DNA of 64,000 nt, from contig MU839090.1 of NCBI GenBank assembly GCA_030685235.1, positions 434,001-498,000 of the forward strand. Direction: 5' to 3'. This stretch comes from Copromyces sp. CBS 386.78 (Eukaryota; Ascomycota; Sordariomycetes; Sordariales; Sordariaceae). The notes beneath the pieces are model-generated. The model made no database searches. It saw only the letters and a list, made by a program, of their open reading frames with translations, and was not told where the DNA came from. The position numbers and the translations under genes are program-made. Within the stretch, counting starts at the first letter, position 1; every line of letters starts with the position of its first letter. Below are positions 46,204 to 57,066 of this stretch, piece after piece.

Positions 46204-47777
46204 ATGGCCCAGCCTTTATCTACCACGCAGCTACTTGCTACAACTGATCTCAATACCGGTGGCCCACCAATCACATATACGGCAGAATATGTATACGGTA
46301 GTCAAGCAATCACGTCTACTATTCCTGGTTCTCAAGGGCCCCAAGTGGTTATATCCGCGACCTTGTTATCCATTGTTGGAGAGCGCCCAAGTGGTCTTCC
46401 GGCGGCAATATCCCCGAATGCACCAGCAACCATCTATTTGCCATTTTCACCAAGCCCGGGCGTAGTGTCCACGGAATCCACATCATCACTAACCGCCCCG
46501 TCGACATTGACATCGGCACCGGTTGCAACATCCCAATCAGGATCAAGTTCCAGCCTTGCGACCACCTGCAGTTTCACTGTCAATGGAACAAGCACCGGTT
46601 ATGATCCATCCTGCAAGCCTACAAACTCGCCAAAACCGGCTAAAGGACGGGGTGGAGTGAGCTCTGGTGCAGCGGCCGGCATAGCTATCGGCTGTCTCAT
46701 CGCCGGTCTTCTCCTCGGCCTTGCCGCCGCCTTCTGCTTCTTCTCGAGGCGAAAGCAAAGACACGTGGGCCATGATGGCGATGTTACCCATGTTGCCACG
46801 ACACCCTCCAAAGATTCGTCCTGCGCACAGGTCGGATCAGGGATGCAGAACCAGGACGAGAAAGGCATGCCCCAACTGAAGCACTTTCTTCTCGATTCCC
46901 TCTCCGATCAGGAGCTCGCCGCCGAGCTTCGCGACCGACACAACCTCATCCAGCAACACGTCGAGAACCACTACCACTTCCACCCCTTGGATGTTACACG
47001 TGTAAATCGCCAGAGCCTTCTTGCGGCGCTCTCCCAGCTAGGTTTGGGCCAGGCTGGCAGTGAAGCCCCCCCAGCCGAAACGATCGTCTCACTCGCCTTG
47101 GATCCAGACACAAGACACATAGCTCTGCAGCACGTCTTATCCACAGTCATCTTCACGAGCATCGATCCCAGTGCCCGGAGCCATCTATCCATGCTGCCCA
47201 CGTCGGTGGCGGCGTTCCTGCAGTCCATTGCCCCCGATGAACAGCACGGAATCAGAAGACAGGTGGATTCTCAAGGTTCGTTTCCCCACCCTCCAAGTCC
47301 CCGAAACTTCCACTGACAAAAGTCTGAATAGCTTCCACCCTAGCCCTCCACTGGTGGCGTGTCCTCTCCGCCTTCTTACTGCACCCCCAACGCACCCAAC
47401 GGACAGCTCTGACCCCGTCAGACGCAGCGCTCGCGCCCCAGGCTGCTGCTATAGCACAGGCGCTGAATCGCTTCCTGCTGTACTTCGTCGAGGACTCGGA
47501 CACAGCCCGGTTCCAGCAGGAAAGTCACCTGCGGGAAGTCATCGCCGAGTGTGCCAAGTTTGGGTACGTGCTGTTTTCACAGCCGAGTGACTGGTGTTTC
47601 TTGCACGTTGCTGGGCATGAGCAAGTGGCCGGTTCAGTTCGCGGCTACCGAGGGAAGGTAGTGATCGCCGCTGGTCTGGTTAAGCATACTGATAAGGACG
47701 GAAGACGGTTGGGTGGAAGTGCGCAGACAAGTGGGACGTTAGTGGTTCCGCCTGAGGTTGGGTGGCGGACTGAGTGA
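46204..47777 (+). CDS. Single-pass membrane protein with Ser/Thr-rich ectodomain
   Basis: The two exons, 46204-47275 and 47332-47777, give 505 residues. There is no obvious cleavable signal peptide. Residues 1-150 are rich in Ser, Thr, Pro and Ala, with a cysteine pair (TTCSFTVNGTSTGYDPSC), resembling the mucin-like stalk of fungal wall sensors. One membrane span (AAAGIAIGCLIAGLLLGLAA, about 157-176) is followed by the basic stop SRRKQR, so the C-terminus should be cytoplasmic. The cytoplasmic part begins DSLSDQELAAELRDRHNLIQ, is mostly helical and ends in a conserved-looking domain (FLLYFVEDSDTARFQQESHL, then FSQPSDWCFLHV). I do not recognise the domain. Comparable proteins occur in many Pezizomycotina, without known function. 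Confidence 0.8.
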
Positions 47778-49041
47778 GGTTGTCATGCGTCAGTTGACGG
47801 AGGCGAATCAGGCTTAGGTTATTGCAATTTGGTAAGGCATTGGATACACAGGCGAGGATAATGGGCATCTCATTTGGAGTGCAATACGCCTGCTTGGGCG
47901 GAGAGAACGGGCAGTTTCCAAGCAGGCAAAGGGGGTTTCTGTCGTTGACCAATCTCTACAGCACCATCTGATGGTCAACTTTCAAGCCGCATCCGAAGTC
48001 CCTGTTGTCATTGGTTTCCGTGATCATGCTTGACCAGAACGTTGGGCAGTTCTCAACCCGAGACCTCCCTTCTTTTCCCGGCTACCTACCTTAAAACACT
48101 GTAATCTTCCTCATCGCATGTGAGTGACGGACAAGGCTCTCGCATGTGCGAATTAGCTTCCACTGGCACTGTACCCCTATCCGTAGAAGTAGATTGCAAG
48201 GGGGGTGAAAGACGGCACTGGTTTGAGGGTGAGACCTCCAACACTTGAAGGAAGGCAGCCATCAAAGTTCGGCTGTGGCGTTTAAAATGGCTGATTCCAG
48301 ACTTGGTCATACCGTCACACAACTTTAGCATTCAGCTTCATACCATGAACGCCTTGGGAATGCTCCCCCCCCCCGGGGAAAGTGCGTTTTTCCAGGCTGC
48401 TTGCCTGTCTAGGTAACCATTGAGAGCTCCTCATCGCAAGGCTTCCTTATCGAAGATTTCTAACTGGTACGTAGGTATCTTAGTTGCATATGGGCTTCTA
48501 TAAATACCTCGACTATTTATTCTGCGTCACCTACCTGTGCTACCATCCTTTTCAACTCCTTGGGTGTTCCTAGCCAAGTTTGGATGGATCAGGCTCTCAG
48601 GTCAACAACTTCAGGATGGCCACTCAACCTTGACCTGGCTGGAACACAATACTGAGGGCCATATTGCATTCATTATCTCTAGTCTGGCTGCAACCCTCCC
48701 ATATCGATAGCCAAAGCCGGGCTACTCATTGGAGCTCCAGACTTGCAGCTGAGTGTTGTCTTGGGCCAACCTGGTCGACCGTCCTTCCAGGTCTTCCCCG
48801 CCTTCTCGTTTCCCTTTCTTCAAACGACAAGTTGTAAACACCCAAGGTCCAAGCGCGATTGACTCTTGCTTACTTCTCCAAGACCTAAATCTTTACCTGT
48901 TCTGTTGTGTCAAACCTTTTTTCTTTGCTGCCTACCTTAGGTAGTCGATCTCCAACTACCGGTATCACTCTCACCGCGGTCACTCTCACCGCTCCCCACC
49001 AACCTCCAAGTCTCTAGACTCACCTTCCACTCTGTACCAAT
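47778..49041. other. Intergenic region
   Basis: About 1.26 kb with a C-run near 48366-48375. Open frames are below 95 codons. It should hold the 3'-UTR of the membrane-protein gene and the C/T-rich leader of the next gene. I see no gene. Confidence 0.5.
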
Positions 49042-50463
49042 ATGGAAGAAGTAACGGGAATAGTCCCCGGCATCACGCTCTCCCACAAATCCCTCCTCTT
49101 CAGCATCCCCCTCGACCACGCCTCGACGGCTCCCACAGTCCGCCCCTGTCTCGAGCTAACACGAACATGTATCGTCGACCTGGAGGAGTTGATCAAGCTC
49201 TGCAATGAGAACCTGCCACTGCTGAGGACGAAACCGGCGGTCTTCCGGCGTACCAACGATGTCATTGAGAGCGCTCGAAGCCAAGTATCACAAGTTTGTC
49301 ACTTGCTGGAGAGAATGGCGACGTCCGGGCGGCCGGGGTCTTCCGCATCGCATGATGACCATGGAAGCGGTGGCCAAGGTGGTGGCCAGGTTCATATGTC
49401 TTTCAAAAACCGCTGGGGACGGTTATCCACCGACGCTCGCAACCTGATCAGCACTCAGCAACCGCTTGTGGCCAAAGAGCAAGGTGCGGTGCTGAACGAG
49501 TTGAATTTTATGAGGCAGCTGGTGCTTATTGCTCCTAGTATTGTCAATGGACCAGGACCAGGACTGGGAGCAACGGCTAGCACGGGCGAGCAAAATGGAC
49601 AACCAAATCGTTCCAAAACGACCGTCTGGAATAACATGGGCCTTCTTGACGAGATAATAGGCGGAGGCGGAGGCGGGGTTCGACCAAAAACACCACAACA
49701 ACTACAACAAACATACATCTATCCTTCCCCCAGGCCCGGGCCCGGGGACAACTTACTCCTACCGCCACCATATCCAGGCACGCCAGGATTAGAATCAAAG
49801 TTAAAGCTGCCCACGCTGCATCACCCTTCTTCGTCGTTGTCATTGTTGTCGAATGTTCCTCGGCCCTCCTCCACCAATGCTTCAAGCACAACTCTATGGA
49901 GTCCTACTACTGATCCATCGTTCCAGGAGCTTCCATGCACAGACACAGGCGCACCAGCAAGCCAGCCCATCAACAACGCACATATCAGGCCTAACACCAC
50001 CATACACAAGCCGTCGCCATCTAGGACGATATTCGACCAAGTCGGAGTTGGATTGCTCTACGGCGATGGCCATGACCACACAAAATCGTCGTCCCTGACA
50101 TCAACGTCAACATCACCAAGGTCGGAGCTACCTGAACTTAGTCCTGGGCCTGTGACTGCCACTGCCACTAGAAACACCCTTATCCACTATAACCAACATA
50201 CCCACAACCATAACTACCAGTGTCATCATCATCATCACCACCACCACCACAATAATCATAACTACCAGAGCCAGAACCAGAACTATAACCAAATGGGAGG
50301 AATGCCACAGCAGCAACAGCCACAACCACAACCACAATACGGCTGCAACTGTGCTTGGCAAAAAGGCAATGTCAATGTACGAGTGGTAACGGCTATCAAT
50401 GAGGGGGAACCGCAAGAGTTGTCAAGTGTGATGACTTCCCCTGAACCTGTGGAACTACCTTGA
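49042..50463 (+). CDS. Hypothetical protein with His/Asn/Gln-rich tail
   Basis: A single open frame of 473 residues. The first 100 residues look folded and helical (TCIVDLEELIKLCNENLPLL, then ESARSQVSQVCHLLERM), and residues about 115-165 include RWGRLSTDARNLISTQQP. From about 190 on the protein is low complexity: Gly runs, Pro/Ser-rich segments, a histidine run (about nine residues) near 396-404, Asn/Tyr/Gln repeats and a Gln-Pro run. There is no signal peptide, membrane span or catalytic motif. I recognise no family. The conserved N-terminal helical region suggests a real protein, probably nuclear or cytoplasmic with a disordered tail. Codon repeats encode the tail, so length variation between strains is likely. 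Confidence 0.7.
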   Translation: MEEVTGIVPGITLSHKSLLFSIPLDHASTAPTVRPCLELTRTCIVDLEELIKLCNENLPLLRTKPAVFRRTNDVIESARSQVSQVCHLLERMATSGRPGSSASHDDHGSGGQGGGQVHMSFKNRWGRLSTDARNLISTQQPLVAKEQGAVLNELNFMRQLVLIAPSIVNGPGPGLGATASTGEQNGQPNRSKTTVWNNMGLLDEIIGGGGGGVRPKTPQQLQQTYIYPSPRPGPGDNLLLPPPYPGTPGLESKLKLPTLHHPSSSLSLLSNVPRPSSTNASSTTLWSPTTDPSFQELPCTDTGAPASQPINNAHIRPNTTIHKPSPSRTIFDQVGVGLLYGDGHDHTKSSSLTSTSTSPRSELPELSPGPVTATATRNTLIHYNQHTHNHNYQCHHHHHHHHHNNHNYQSQNQNYNQMGGMPQQQQPQPQPQYGCNCAWQKGNVNVRVVTAINEGEPQELSSVMTSPEPVELP

Positions 50464-50973
50464 GAGTGGAGTTTCCCTTGCGGTACTGGTTCCTCTAGTC
50501 TGAGTTCGCTCCAAAACAACTTATAGGGTCTAGGAGGGTCTCAAGTTGACGAGTGGGGCACGCTTCTCATAGCCTTGTCGTCAGAATGGGGGTCGGAATG
50601 TGAGGCTTACTCGGTTCGTGTGTAGAATATGTAGGATGTATAAAGAAGGCTTCGTAATATCCCCACGGGCCAGTGCAATACACGAAACATTTGACGAGAC
50701 CAAAAAGTACTGCGGGTGATAACCATGATAATAGTATTCGTCTATATGTGTCTGTCATACCGCTGCTCATGCCATACACGGCATGTTTACGTCTATTTGC
50801 GGACCTGAAGACTAGAGGATATAATTTCAGACGCTCGGAGCTATCAACGAGGGGATTTGAAAAGGGAAGGGCCTCACAACTCCTCGGCTGACCAATCAAT
50901 CCACCAACATGAAAATGGTGCGCGTGTGTTTGCGCTGACAGAACGTTGATGCTCAGCAGCTGTGTTAATAACT
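50464..50973. other. Convergent intergenic region
   Basis: 510 bases between two convergent genes, holding both 3'-UTRs. No other feature is seen. Confidence 0.5.
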
Positions 50974-52911
50974 TCAAAACGACTTGTTAGCCTCATGATC
51001 CCCTTCTGCGCTTCTAGAGGACCTCATCTGCTTGATCTTTTCCTTCAGTTCTTTCTGCCGCTGTTCGTAAGACGCTTTGACGTTCTGGAACGCCGGTCAG
51101 TGCCAGCCACCCCAAGCTTAAAGCCTCATTTAGGTGGTCTGACGTACCTGGTCAGCTTCAGCGGCTGATGTGGTGTCATGGGGAGAGCGGATTCTGTCTT
51201 GAGCGCCTGAATCATCAGCCAATCTGTCATGCGCAGGAGATTTAACGGCCGCAGAAGAGGCCCTGCGGCTTCTACTGCCTGGCCTGGGCGAACCATCCAC
51301 GCTGCTGTCTCGGTCATCCCTTCTACGAGAGCGTCTGCGAGGGCTCCGCGAGCGGCGAGGGCTAATCCTGCGGCTTGCGCTTCTGCTACGTGATCGGCGT
51401 CTAGAAGAACGGCGGTCGGGAGAAATGCTGCGGCTTGTACGACGAGTTCGCTTAACCGGGGTGCGGCTTCGCGATCGGGAGAGGCGAGAAGACCCAGTAG
51501 ATGATACGGAACGACTGTAGCGCTTGCTTCGAGTCCTCGACAGGCTCCGGCTCCGACTCCGGCTCCGGCTTCGACTGCGACTCGGACTACGCGTCAGGCT
51601 TCTACTAAGGCTTCGGGTGATGCTCCGGCTCCGAGTGGGGGTGCGACTCCGGGTGCGGCTACGGCTTCGGCTAGGGGAAGTGGAGTAGCGGCGGCGTTTC
51701 GGGGACCGAGAACCACGATCGGATGAAACCGAGCGAGTCCGAGATCGGGAGCGCCCCCGGTGTCTGGGTCCGCGCCGTGGCGATGGTGACCTGACACGCT
51801 TATGCCGTCCCCTGGGGGGGATCGGAGAACGAGAGCGAGTACGTGACCTTACCCGTCCCCGTCTTGGAGGAGGGCTAGGGGATCGAGTAACAGACCGGCT
51901 CCTTCCGTCAACGCTGGGTGACTGCGAGCGAGAGCGGGACCTCGACCGTACGGACGGCGACCTAGTTCGAGATCGACGCCTCCTGTCGTCCCGTCGTCCT
52001 CCACCACGTCTGAATGTTGGGCTTCCTCGGGGAACATATGAATCTCTGAGTCCTCCTCTTGGCGGGCCACGGTCTCTCTGATCGCGAAAACGTGGTGGTG
52101 AGCGGGATCGGCCACCGCCTCCTCGGCCTATGTTCCCTCGGGGTTCACGGTCATCACGGCGTCCGCCACGCCAGGAGTCGCCGCGGCCACCACCCATACC
52201 GCCGCCTCGCCCGCCACGGCCCCTTTCAGGTCTACGTTCGAATTCCTGACGCTTCTGTCGTGCCTCTTCTGCAGCTTTGTCCGCTTCGAGCTGTCGCAAA
52301 CGCTGTCAGCCAACGCTCACCAGAGGTTACCAGAGCGAACAAGGAAATGGGGTGCGTACCTTCTCCTGAATCAGTTCCATCTTCTTGGCCTCCAGCAGCT
52401 CCTTAGGAACACCTTGAGGACTAGTCTGCGCACTGAGAAGAAGCTTCCAGAGGTCCTTGCAGAATGTCGGGGTATCTTTGTCGAGAAAGCCTGTGAGTTG
52501 GATCTGCATGGACTTGATGTCGGGCTGCCATCACCGTTTGGTTAGTGTCGTGTTGTCGCAAGGGGCTCGGTAGTTGTAAATATCGTCGGCTACTTACATA
52601 GCGGCCACTCTCGAGTAGGTTAAACACAAGCTCGATAATGACATCGTCTTCGTTGGCTAGAATCTCGGTGACCTTGCTGGCAATCCATCTGATCAGAAAC
52701 GCGACGTGTTAGCGACTGTCTTGTAGTTATCCTCTCCTGGTGTCCGAGTCACCTGAGCATCACGATGATAGGAGCTCGTTGACTTGACGGCGATTGGGGG
52801 CACCTACTTCTTCATGACCTGGATGTTAACTTTTTGCATGTCCACCTTCTGATTGAATTCGGGAGGGAATTTGGTGCTCTTCAAGAGCTTGGCGTCCACT
52901 CCGGTCGCCAT
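50974..52911 (-). CDS. PWI and RS domain splicing protein (SRRM1/SRm160-like)
   Basis: The five exons are 52911-52808, 52688-52598, 52524-52360, 52302-51148 and 51084-50974, giving 541 residues. The PWI nucleic-acid-binding domain spans about 20-110 (FNQKVDMQKVNIQVMKKWIA, later ILANEDDVIIELVFNLLE and GFLDKDTPTFCKDLWKLLLS). It is followed by the charged helix LRQLEADKAAEEARQKRQEF. Then come an RGG-type stretch and a very long Arg-Ser domain (about 190-450) made of RSRSRS-like repeats. The C-terminus is a charged helix (NVKASYEQRQKELKEKIKQM) that becomes visible only after the last splice. The family acts in pre-mRNA splicing and 3'-end formation in the nucleus. RS serines are expected SR-kinase targets. 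All junctions keep frame. Confidence 0.9.
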
Positions 52912-54010
52912 GGTGGGCTGTGTATATCGGGGGTACTGCTGCGATTGGCAGTTGAGGTTAAGTTGGTCAATGTCGAAATGGCGAGGACGAAAAGAATGTT
53001 GATGTTGAATTGCTTCACCAGATTTCGAGCGACGTTCGGGGCAAGTCAACAGAAGATGATGTCGTCGGGCGCGACGTTTTATGGTGGGTCCTCTCTAACT
53101 AATTGTGGGGCCACACGCGCGCTGTCGGAAGTCACTTGCAAGGGGCCGCTGTCCAGGGTCAAGGGCTGCAACGTTGAATTCGAGCTTAGTGTAAGTGGAC
53201 GGTCGAAGCTGCATTCTTCTGGAAACTAGGTACAGGCCGATCACGCATGTCGTCTTTCTAGAATATGAACTATATGACCCGAACGGATTGGTGGTTTGTA
53301 ACTTTTACCAATAAGCTGTGATTTGTCCAGGGGATTTTGTGGTTAACGTGGGCTACGAAACACTCGGCAACGGTGGACAACTGTCACAATCTACCGTCAC
53401 TGTCCTTGTTCATATTTCACTATGACATCAATAGCCGTTGTAATTCAATAACTCCAATATCGGAAGGCCAATCTCGAGGTCACAGATTTACTAACTTTGG
53501 TCTCAAAGAGCCGTTGAAGTGATGTTTAACCTGTCATAGAGGTATCTCCCGCAGAATGAAGGAGGTATTCACGGAGACGTTGAGGCAGTGGCAGAAAACC
53601 GAGTGTTGTGAGGATGAGTAGGTTTTCGAGGCGTAGGCAAATCATAATTCAATGCTCAGTCTACGAAATTCACGTATCCTCCATCAAAGGACCGACATCC
53701 TCCTGTGCTTTTAGAACGCCCAACAGCGTTGCCACAAATACATCGCCGTTTTCCCTCCGAGCCGTTATGGCTTATCATCTGCGCAAACGCCAAACACGAA
53801 TTGGTGGAGAGAGACATGTCCATGGCCCATAATGAGTCATCTATCAGCAGACCAAAAAGACGAGAAAAAACCATACCCAAGCAAAACCACCTGAGCTTGT
53901 ACTCCTGAATTGCCATCGTGACTGTATATGGGCCATGAAGAATGCAACGATCTTAAACCAAGACAAATACGTAGAAAGAAAGCTTGTAAAGCTTGCTGCA
54001 TGGGGTGTGT
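52912..54010. other. Intergenic region
   Basis: About 1.1 kb between the PWI-protein start and the stop of the next leftward gene. No supportable gene, RNA or repeat is seen. Confidence 0.5.
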
Positions 54011-54753
54011 TCACGAAGATGGCGGTGATGGGGTCTTGGGATAGATGAAACGACGTATTTTGGCATCTGCGCCATCCTTCTTGTCCGTCTGGTAGCGGGA
54101 TTGCAATGTGGCTATCTTGTCTCTGAGCTTATCAATGCTTGTGGTGTCTTGCTGCTTCAGCTTCGTACGGATCTCGTATAATGCCATCAGGGAATGCGCT
54201 CGGTCAATGTCGTCTTCGGGCTGTAGATTCGTGAAGCTGTTAGTACTGCAACCCTCCTATACAACCACACATCGGACCTGATATCTGACCTCGGATTCTC
54301 TTCGTGGAGTGCCGGGGATGGACCCATGATTCGAGTTCGTACGTGTCATGGGGGGAGTCGCAAGAGGACGGCCGTATTTGTCATATCTGGCGGGTGAGGC
54401 CGCCCTCGAGAGTAGCGCGGTTGCGGAAGCGACACGTTGGTGTTGGAGTTGATTAGGGCGGATGGGAGGCTGGTCGGTCGATGGCTTCAAAGACTGATGC
54501 GACGATTCCGCAGCGGGCTGACCGGCGCTCTTGTTTGCGTTGACGACCGCAAGTGCGGCCTGTGATTCTTGCTGTGGCGAGAATGTCAGTGAATAAATAA
54601 CCCAGCATGAGTCGGATCCCCAAAGCAGTGCCATGTGCGCGACGCTGACAGAGGAACTTGGACGTTAAGTTCTGTGGGGAAGGGAGGGATACATACAGCC
54701 GCATTTAGATCGCTGAGATCGGCCAACATCTGGGCAAGTTGAATGCTCTCCAT
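54011..54753 (-). CDS. Small unrecognised protein with terminal helices
   Basis: The three exons, 54753-54697, 54571-54278 and 54220-54011, give 186 residues. The N-terminal helix MESIQLAQMLADLSDLNAAQ continues into ESQAALAVVNANKSA. The middle (50-115) is Ser/Pro/Thr-rich and carries RYDKYGRPLATPPMTRTNS, which looks like a conserved phosphosite-rich motif. The C-terminal exon is a strong amphipathic coil (HSLMALYEIRTKLKQQDTTS, then LRDKIATLQSRYQ) ending in FIYPKTPSPPSS. The coil and the short linear motifs suggest a scaffold or complex subunit. I cannot name it. The donor of intron 2 is either CAG|GTCCGA (used here) or GAG|GTCAGA, 12 bases upstream. Both are weak and keep frame. Confidence 0.65.
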
Positions 54754-56027
54754 CGTCTCGGCTGAAGTATATGAATCTGTTTCACGATCATATAATGGGT
54801 GTGGGTTAAGAGTTGTAGTAGAAGGTTTCGCTCCGAGATATCGACACCTTGGAGTTTCGGACCCTCTGGGGACGAATAAATCACGTAGGGTCAAGAATGT
54901 GTGTATGAATCCAGAAAAGTCGTCGGGTGTGCAGGTGTCTTTCTTTTGTTGCAGGTAAAGGCGGCAGAAGATCGGGAGATCCAGGAAGGAGATGAAGAGG
55001 AAGCAGCCGGGTGACCTAAACAAGTGGTCGCAGATGAGCGGAAGTTGTTGCAATATGAAAGCCCGTTTTGTAGTTCACGTCATACTGGTAACCCGCCGCC
55101 CAATTATTTGAGCTGTTCCGCTTTGTCACCAGCGTGGTTGCAGACCGTCTGACCGAATGGATGCAAGGAATCCAGTGAGCGCAGCAGATTGTGTGTAGTG
55201 GAGGGGTGCGAGCACGCAAATGTTCTGAAAGGTGCGAACCCTGGAATGAGTGGTGAGGAGAAAGCAGCGGAGGAATGGACGGGACTGCCGGTTTGCAACT
55301 TGGAGGTCTTAAAGGGATGGTGACGGGGAGGGACGTCTCTTCCTTTGCTGGAGTAATACCATAGTGGTGCTAGGATGCCGTTGGGGTGTCGCGTGGGACT
55401 GCCAGCAGGGCATTCTGGGCATCTCCGCTAAACCATCGATTTAACCTTCCCCACACTACCTACAGTAGCAGTCCCCACTTCCCCCGGGCCAGCCCTTACA
55501 GTTCCCACCGGGTATATTGGTTTAGGAAAGCCAACGATAAACATTTAGGTCAGAACGATCACTATCCTCCGTGCTCGGGGCCGAGATCCTGGTGCGAGCT
55601 GGCAAGCCGGCGACTCCGCATTCACGATCCTCCACCTTCCTATTGCTGCCAAGACGGTTCCTTGGCTGGTGGTACTGTAGCAAGAGCTGTTCAGTGCACT
55701 AACATTCCTTCTCAGCGGTTGTTGTGCTCGTCTCAACAATCCAGTCGTAGTTATCCCCAACCCCTCTCGGCGTTACGCAAGTTTGAAGCTAAATTGCTTA
55801 GGTATTGACTGTTCGACTGTCAGCATCTGGAACAGAAGAGGTGAGTTCCAGCCAATAGCAAGGCGGTGAGATGGCTGATCGGTTGTGCACGGGATATCTT
55901 TTCCAGAGAGTCACAGAGTCACAGTTGAGATGGTGGGGGTTGCAAACTGCCTGAATTCAGCACCCAATATAAACCCCCCAAAACCTGATATTGTTGAATA
56001 AGCAAAGTCTAAATCTCATACAGCTCT
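54754..56027. other. Divergent intergenic region
   Basis: About 1.3 kb between divergent genes. A 140-codon frame at 55386-55808 on the plus strand is unlike any family. It overlaps a minus-strand frame and was not called. Nothing else is seen. Confidence 0.5.
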
Positions 56028-56034
56028 ATATAAC
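56028..56034 (+). promoter_or_regulatory. TATA box of the FAH-family gene
   Basis: TATATAA lies only 23 bases before the first ATG (56057) and 56 bases before the second in-frame ATG (56090). A transcription start about 30 bases downstream would fall close to the first ATG, favouring use of the second. Confidence 0.55.
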
Positions 56035-56056
56035 CAGTCCAAAACCAGTCGCAAAC

Positions 56057-56897
56057 ATGAGTCTCACATTCAGGAGAGGATTGACAACCATGGCGTCGCT
56101 CAAGAAGGCCACCAAGGTCGTTTGCATTGGCCGCAACTATGCGTAAGTGTGCACAAGTACCCCATAAGCCCATCTGAACATTTTACTAACTCGTTCAACA
56201 GGGACCACATCGCGGAGCTGAACAGCGCAAAGCCCAAGCAGCCTTTCTTCTTCCTTAAGCCTCCTTCGTCCATCATTCTCCCCGGAGAAGGACCTGTGGT
56301 TCGGCCTCGTGGTGTCGATATGCACTACGAGGTTGAGCTTGCTCTTATCCTCGGCAAGCGTGTCAGAGACCATGATGCTTCGGACTTGAAGGGAGCCCTG
56401 GACGCCATTGAGAGTGAGTTTCCCAGCTCCAATGTTCCATAGTCACGTTACTAATATTTGTTCCTTAAGGCTATGCTCTCAGCATCGACATGACGGCCCG
56501 CAACGTCCAGAACGAGGCCAAGAAGAAGGGCCTCCCCTGGGATATCGCCAAGGGCTTCGATACCTTCCTGCCCATGAGCAAGCTCATCGAGAAGTCCCGG
56601 ATCCAGGACCCCCACAACATCGAGCTCTACCTCAAGGTCAACGACGAGGTTCGCCAGAACGATTCCACCAACCTGATGCTCTTCCAGATTCCCCGCATCC
56701 TCAGCGACATCTCCAAGGTCATGACCCTCGAGGCTGGTGACATCGTCTTGACCGGCACTCCCAAGGGTGTCGGCCCAGTTGTTCCCGGTGATGTCATGCG
56801 CGCCGGTATCCGTGTGGACGGCAAGGAGCTCGAGGAGGCCAAGATCGAGATTGCGGTCGAGGAGTCTACCCGCGCGTATGAGTACGCCGAGACGTAA
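56057..56897 (+). CDS. Fumarylacetoacetate hydrolase family protein (FAHD1-like)
   Basis: The three exons, 56057-56142, 56202-56413 and 56470-56897, give 241 residues, the length of the short FAHD1-type enzymes that act as acylpyruvase or oxaloacetate decarboxylase. Visible features are VVCIGRNYADHIAELN and FFFLKPPSSI. The metal-binding acidic residues are in MHYEVELALILGKRV, followed by SIDMTARNVQNEAKKKGLPW, FDTFLPMS and GDIVLTGTPKGVGPVVPGD. This order is that of the FAH C-terminal catalytic domain. No N-terminal SH3-like domain of true fumarylacetoacetase is present. Residues 1-11 (MSLTFRRGLTT) could be a weak mitochondrial presequence. A second ATG at codon 12 has a stronger context (ACCATGG). 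The actual substrate is not readable from sequence. Confidence 0.92.
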
Positions 56898-57066
56898 ACA
56901 CCGAACGAACATGGATGATAGCCTACCCGCAGATACCCTCGCGTAGTTCGATGTACATATAATTCTATTGTGTATACTCAGGCAGACGATACGTTGGATA
57001 AAGGCCATTCTTTGCCGCGCTGGATCTCTTCGGGGAAAAGAAAATTTACCATACAGACTTTTCCAT

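Noticed and set aside
51594..52115. Minus-strand alternative frames in the RS-domain region
   Set aside because: Arise from the Arg-Ser codon repeats of the PWI/RS protein read out of frame.
55386..55808. 140-codon plus-strand frame
   Set aside because: No homology, overlaps an opposing frame, and sits in a promoter region between divergent genes.
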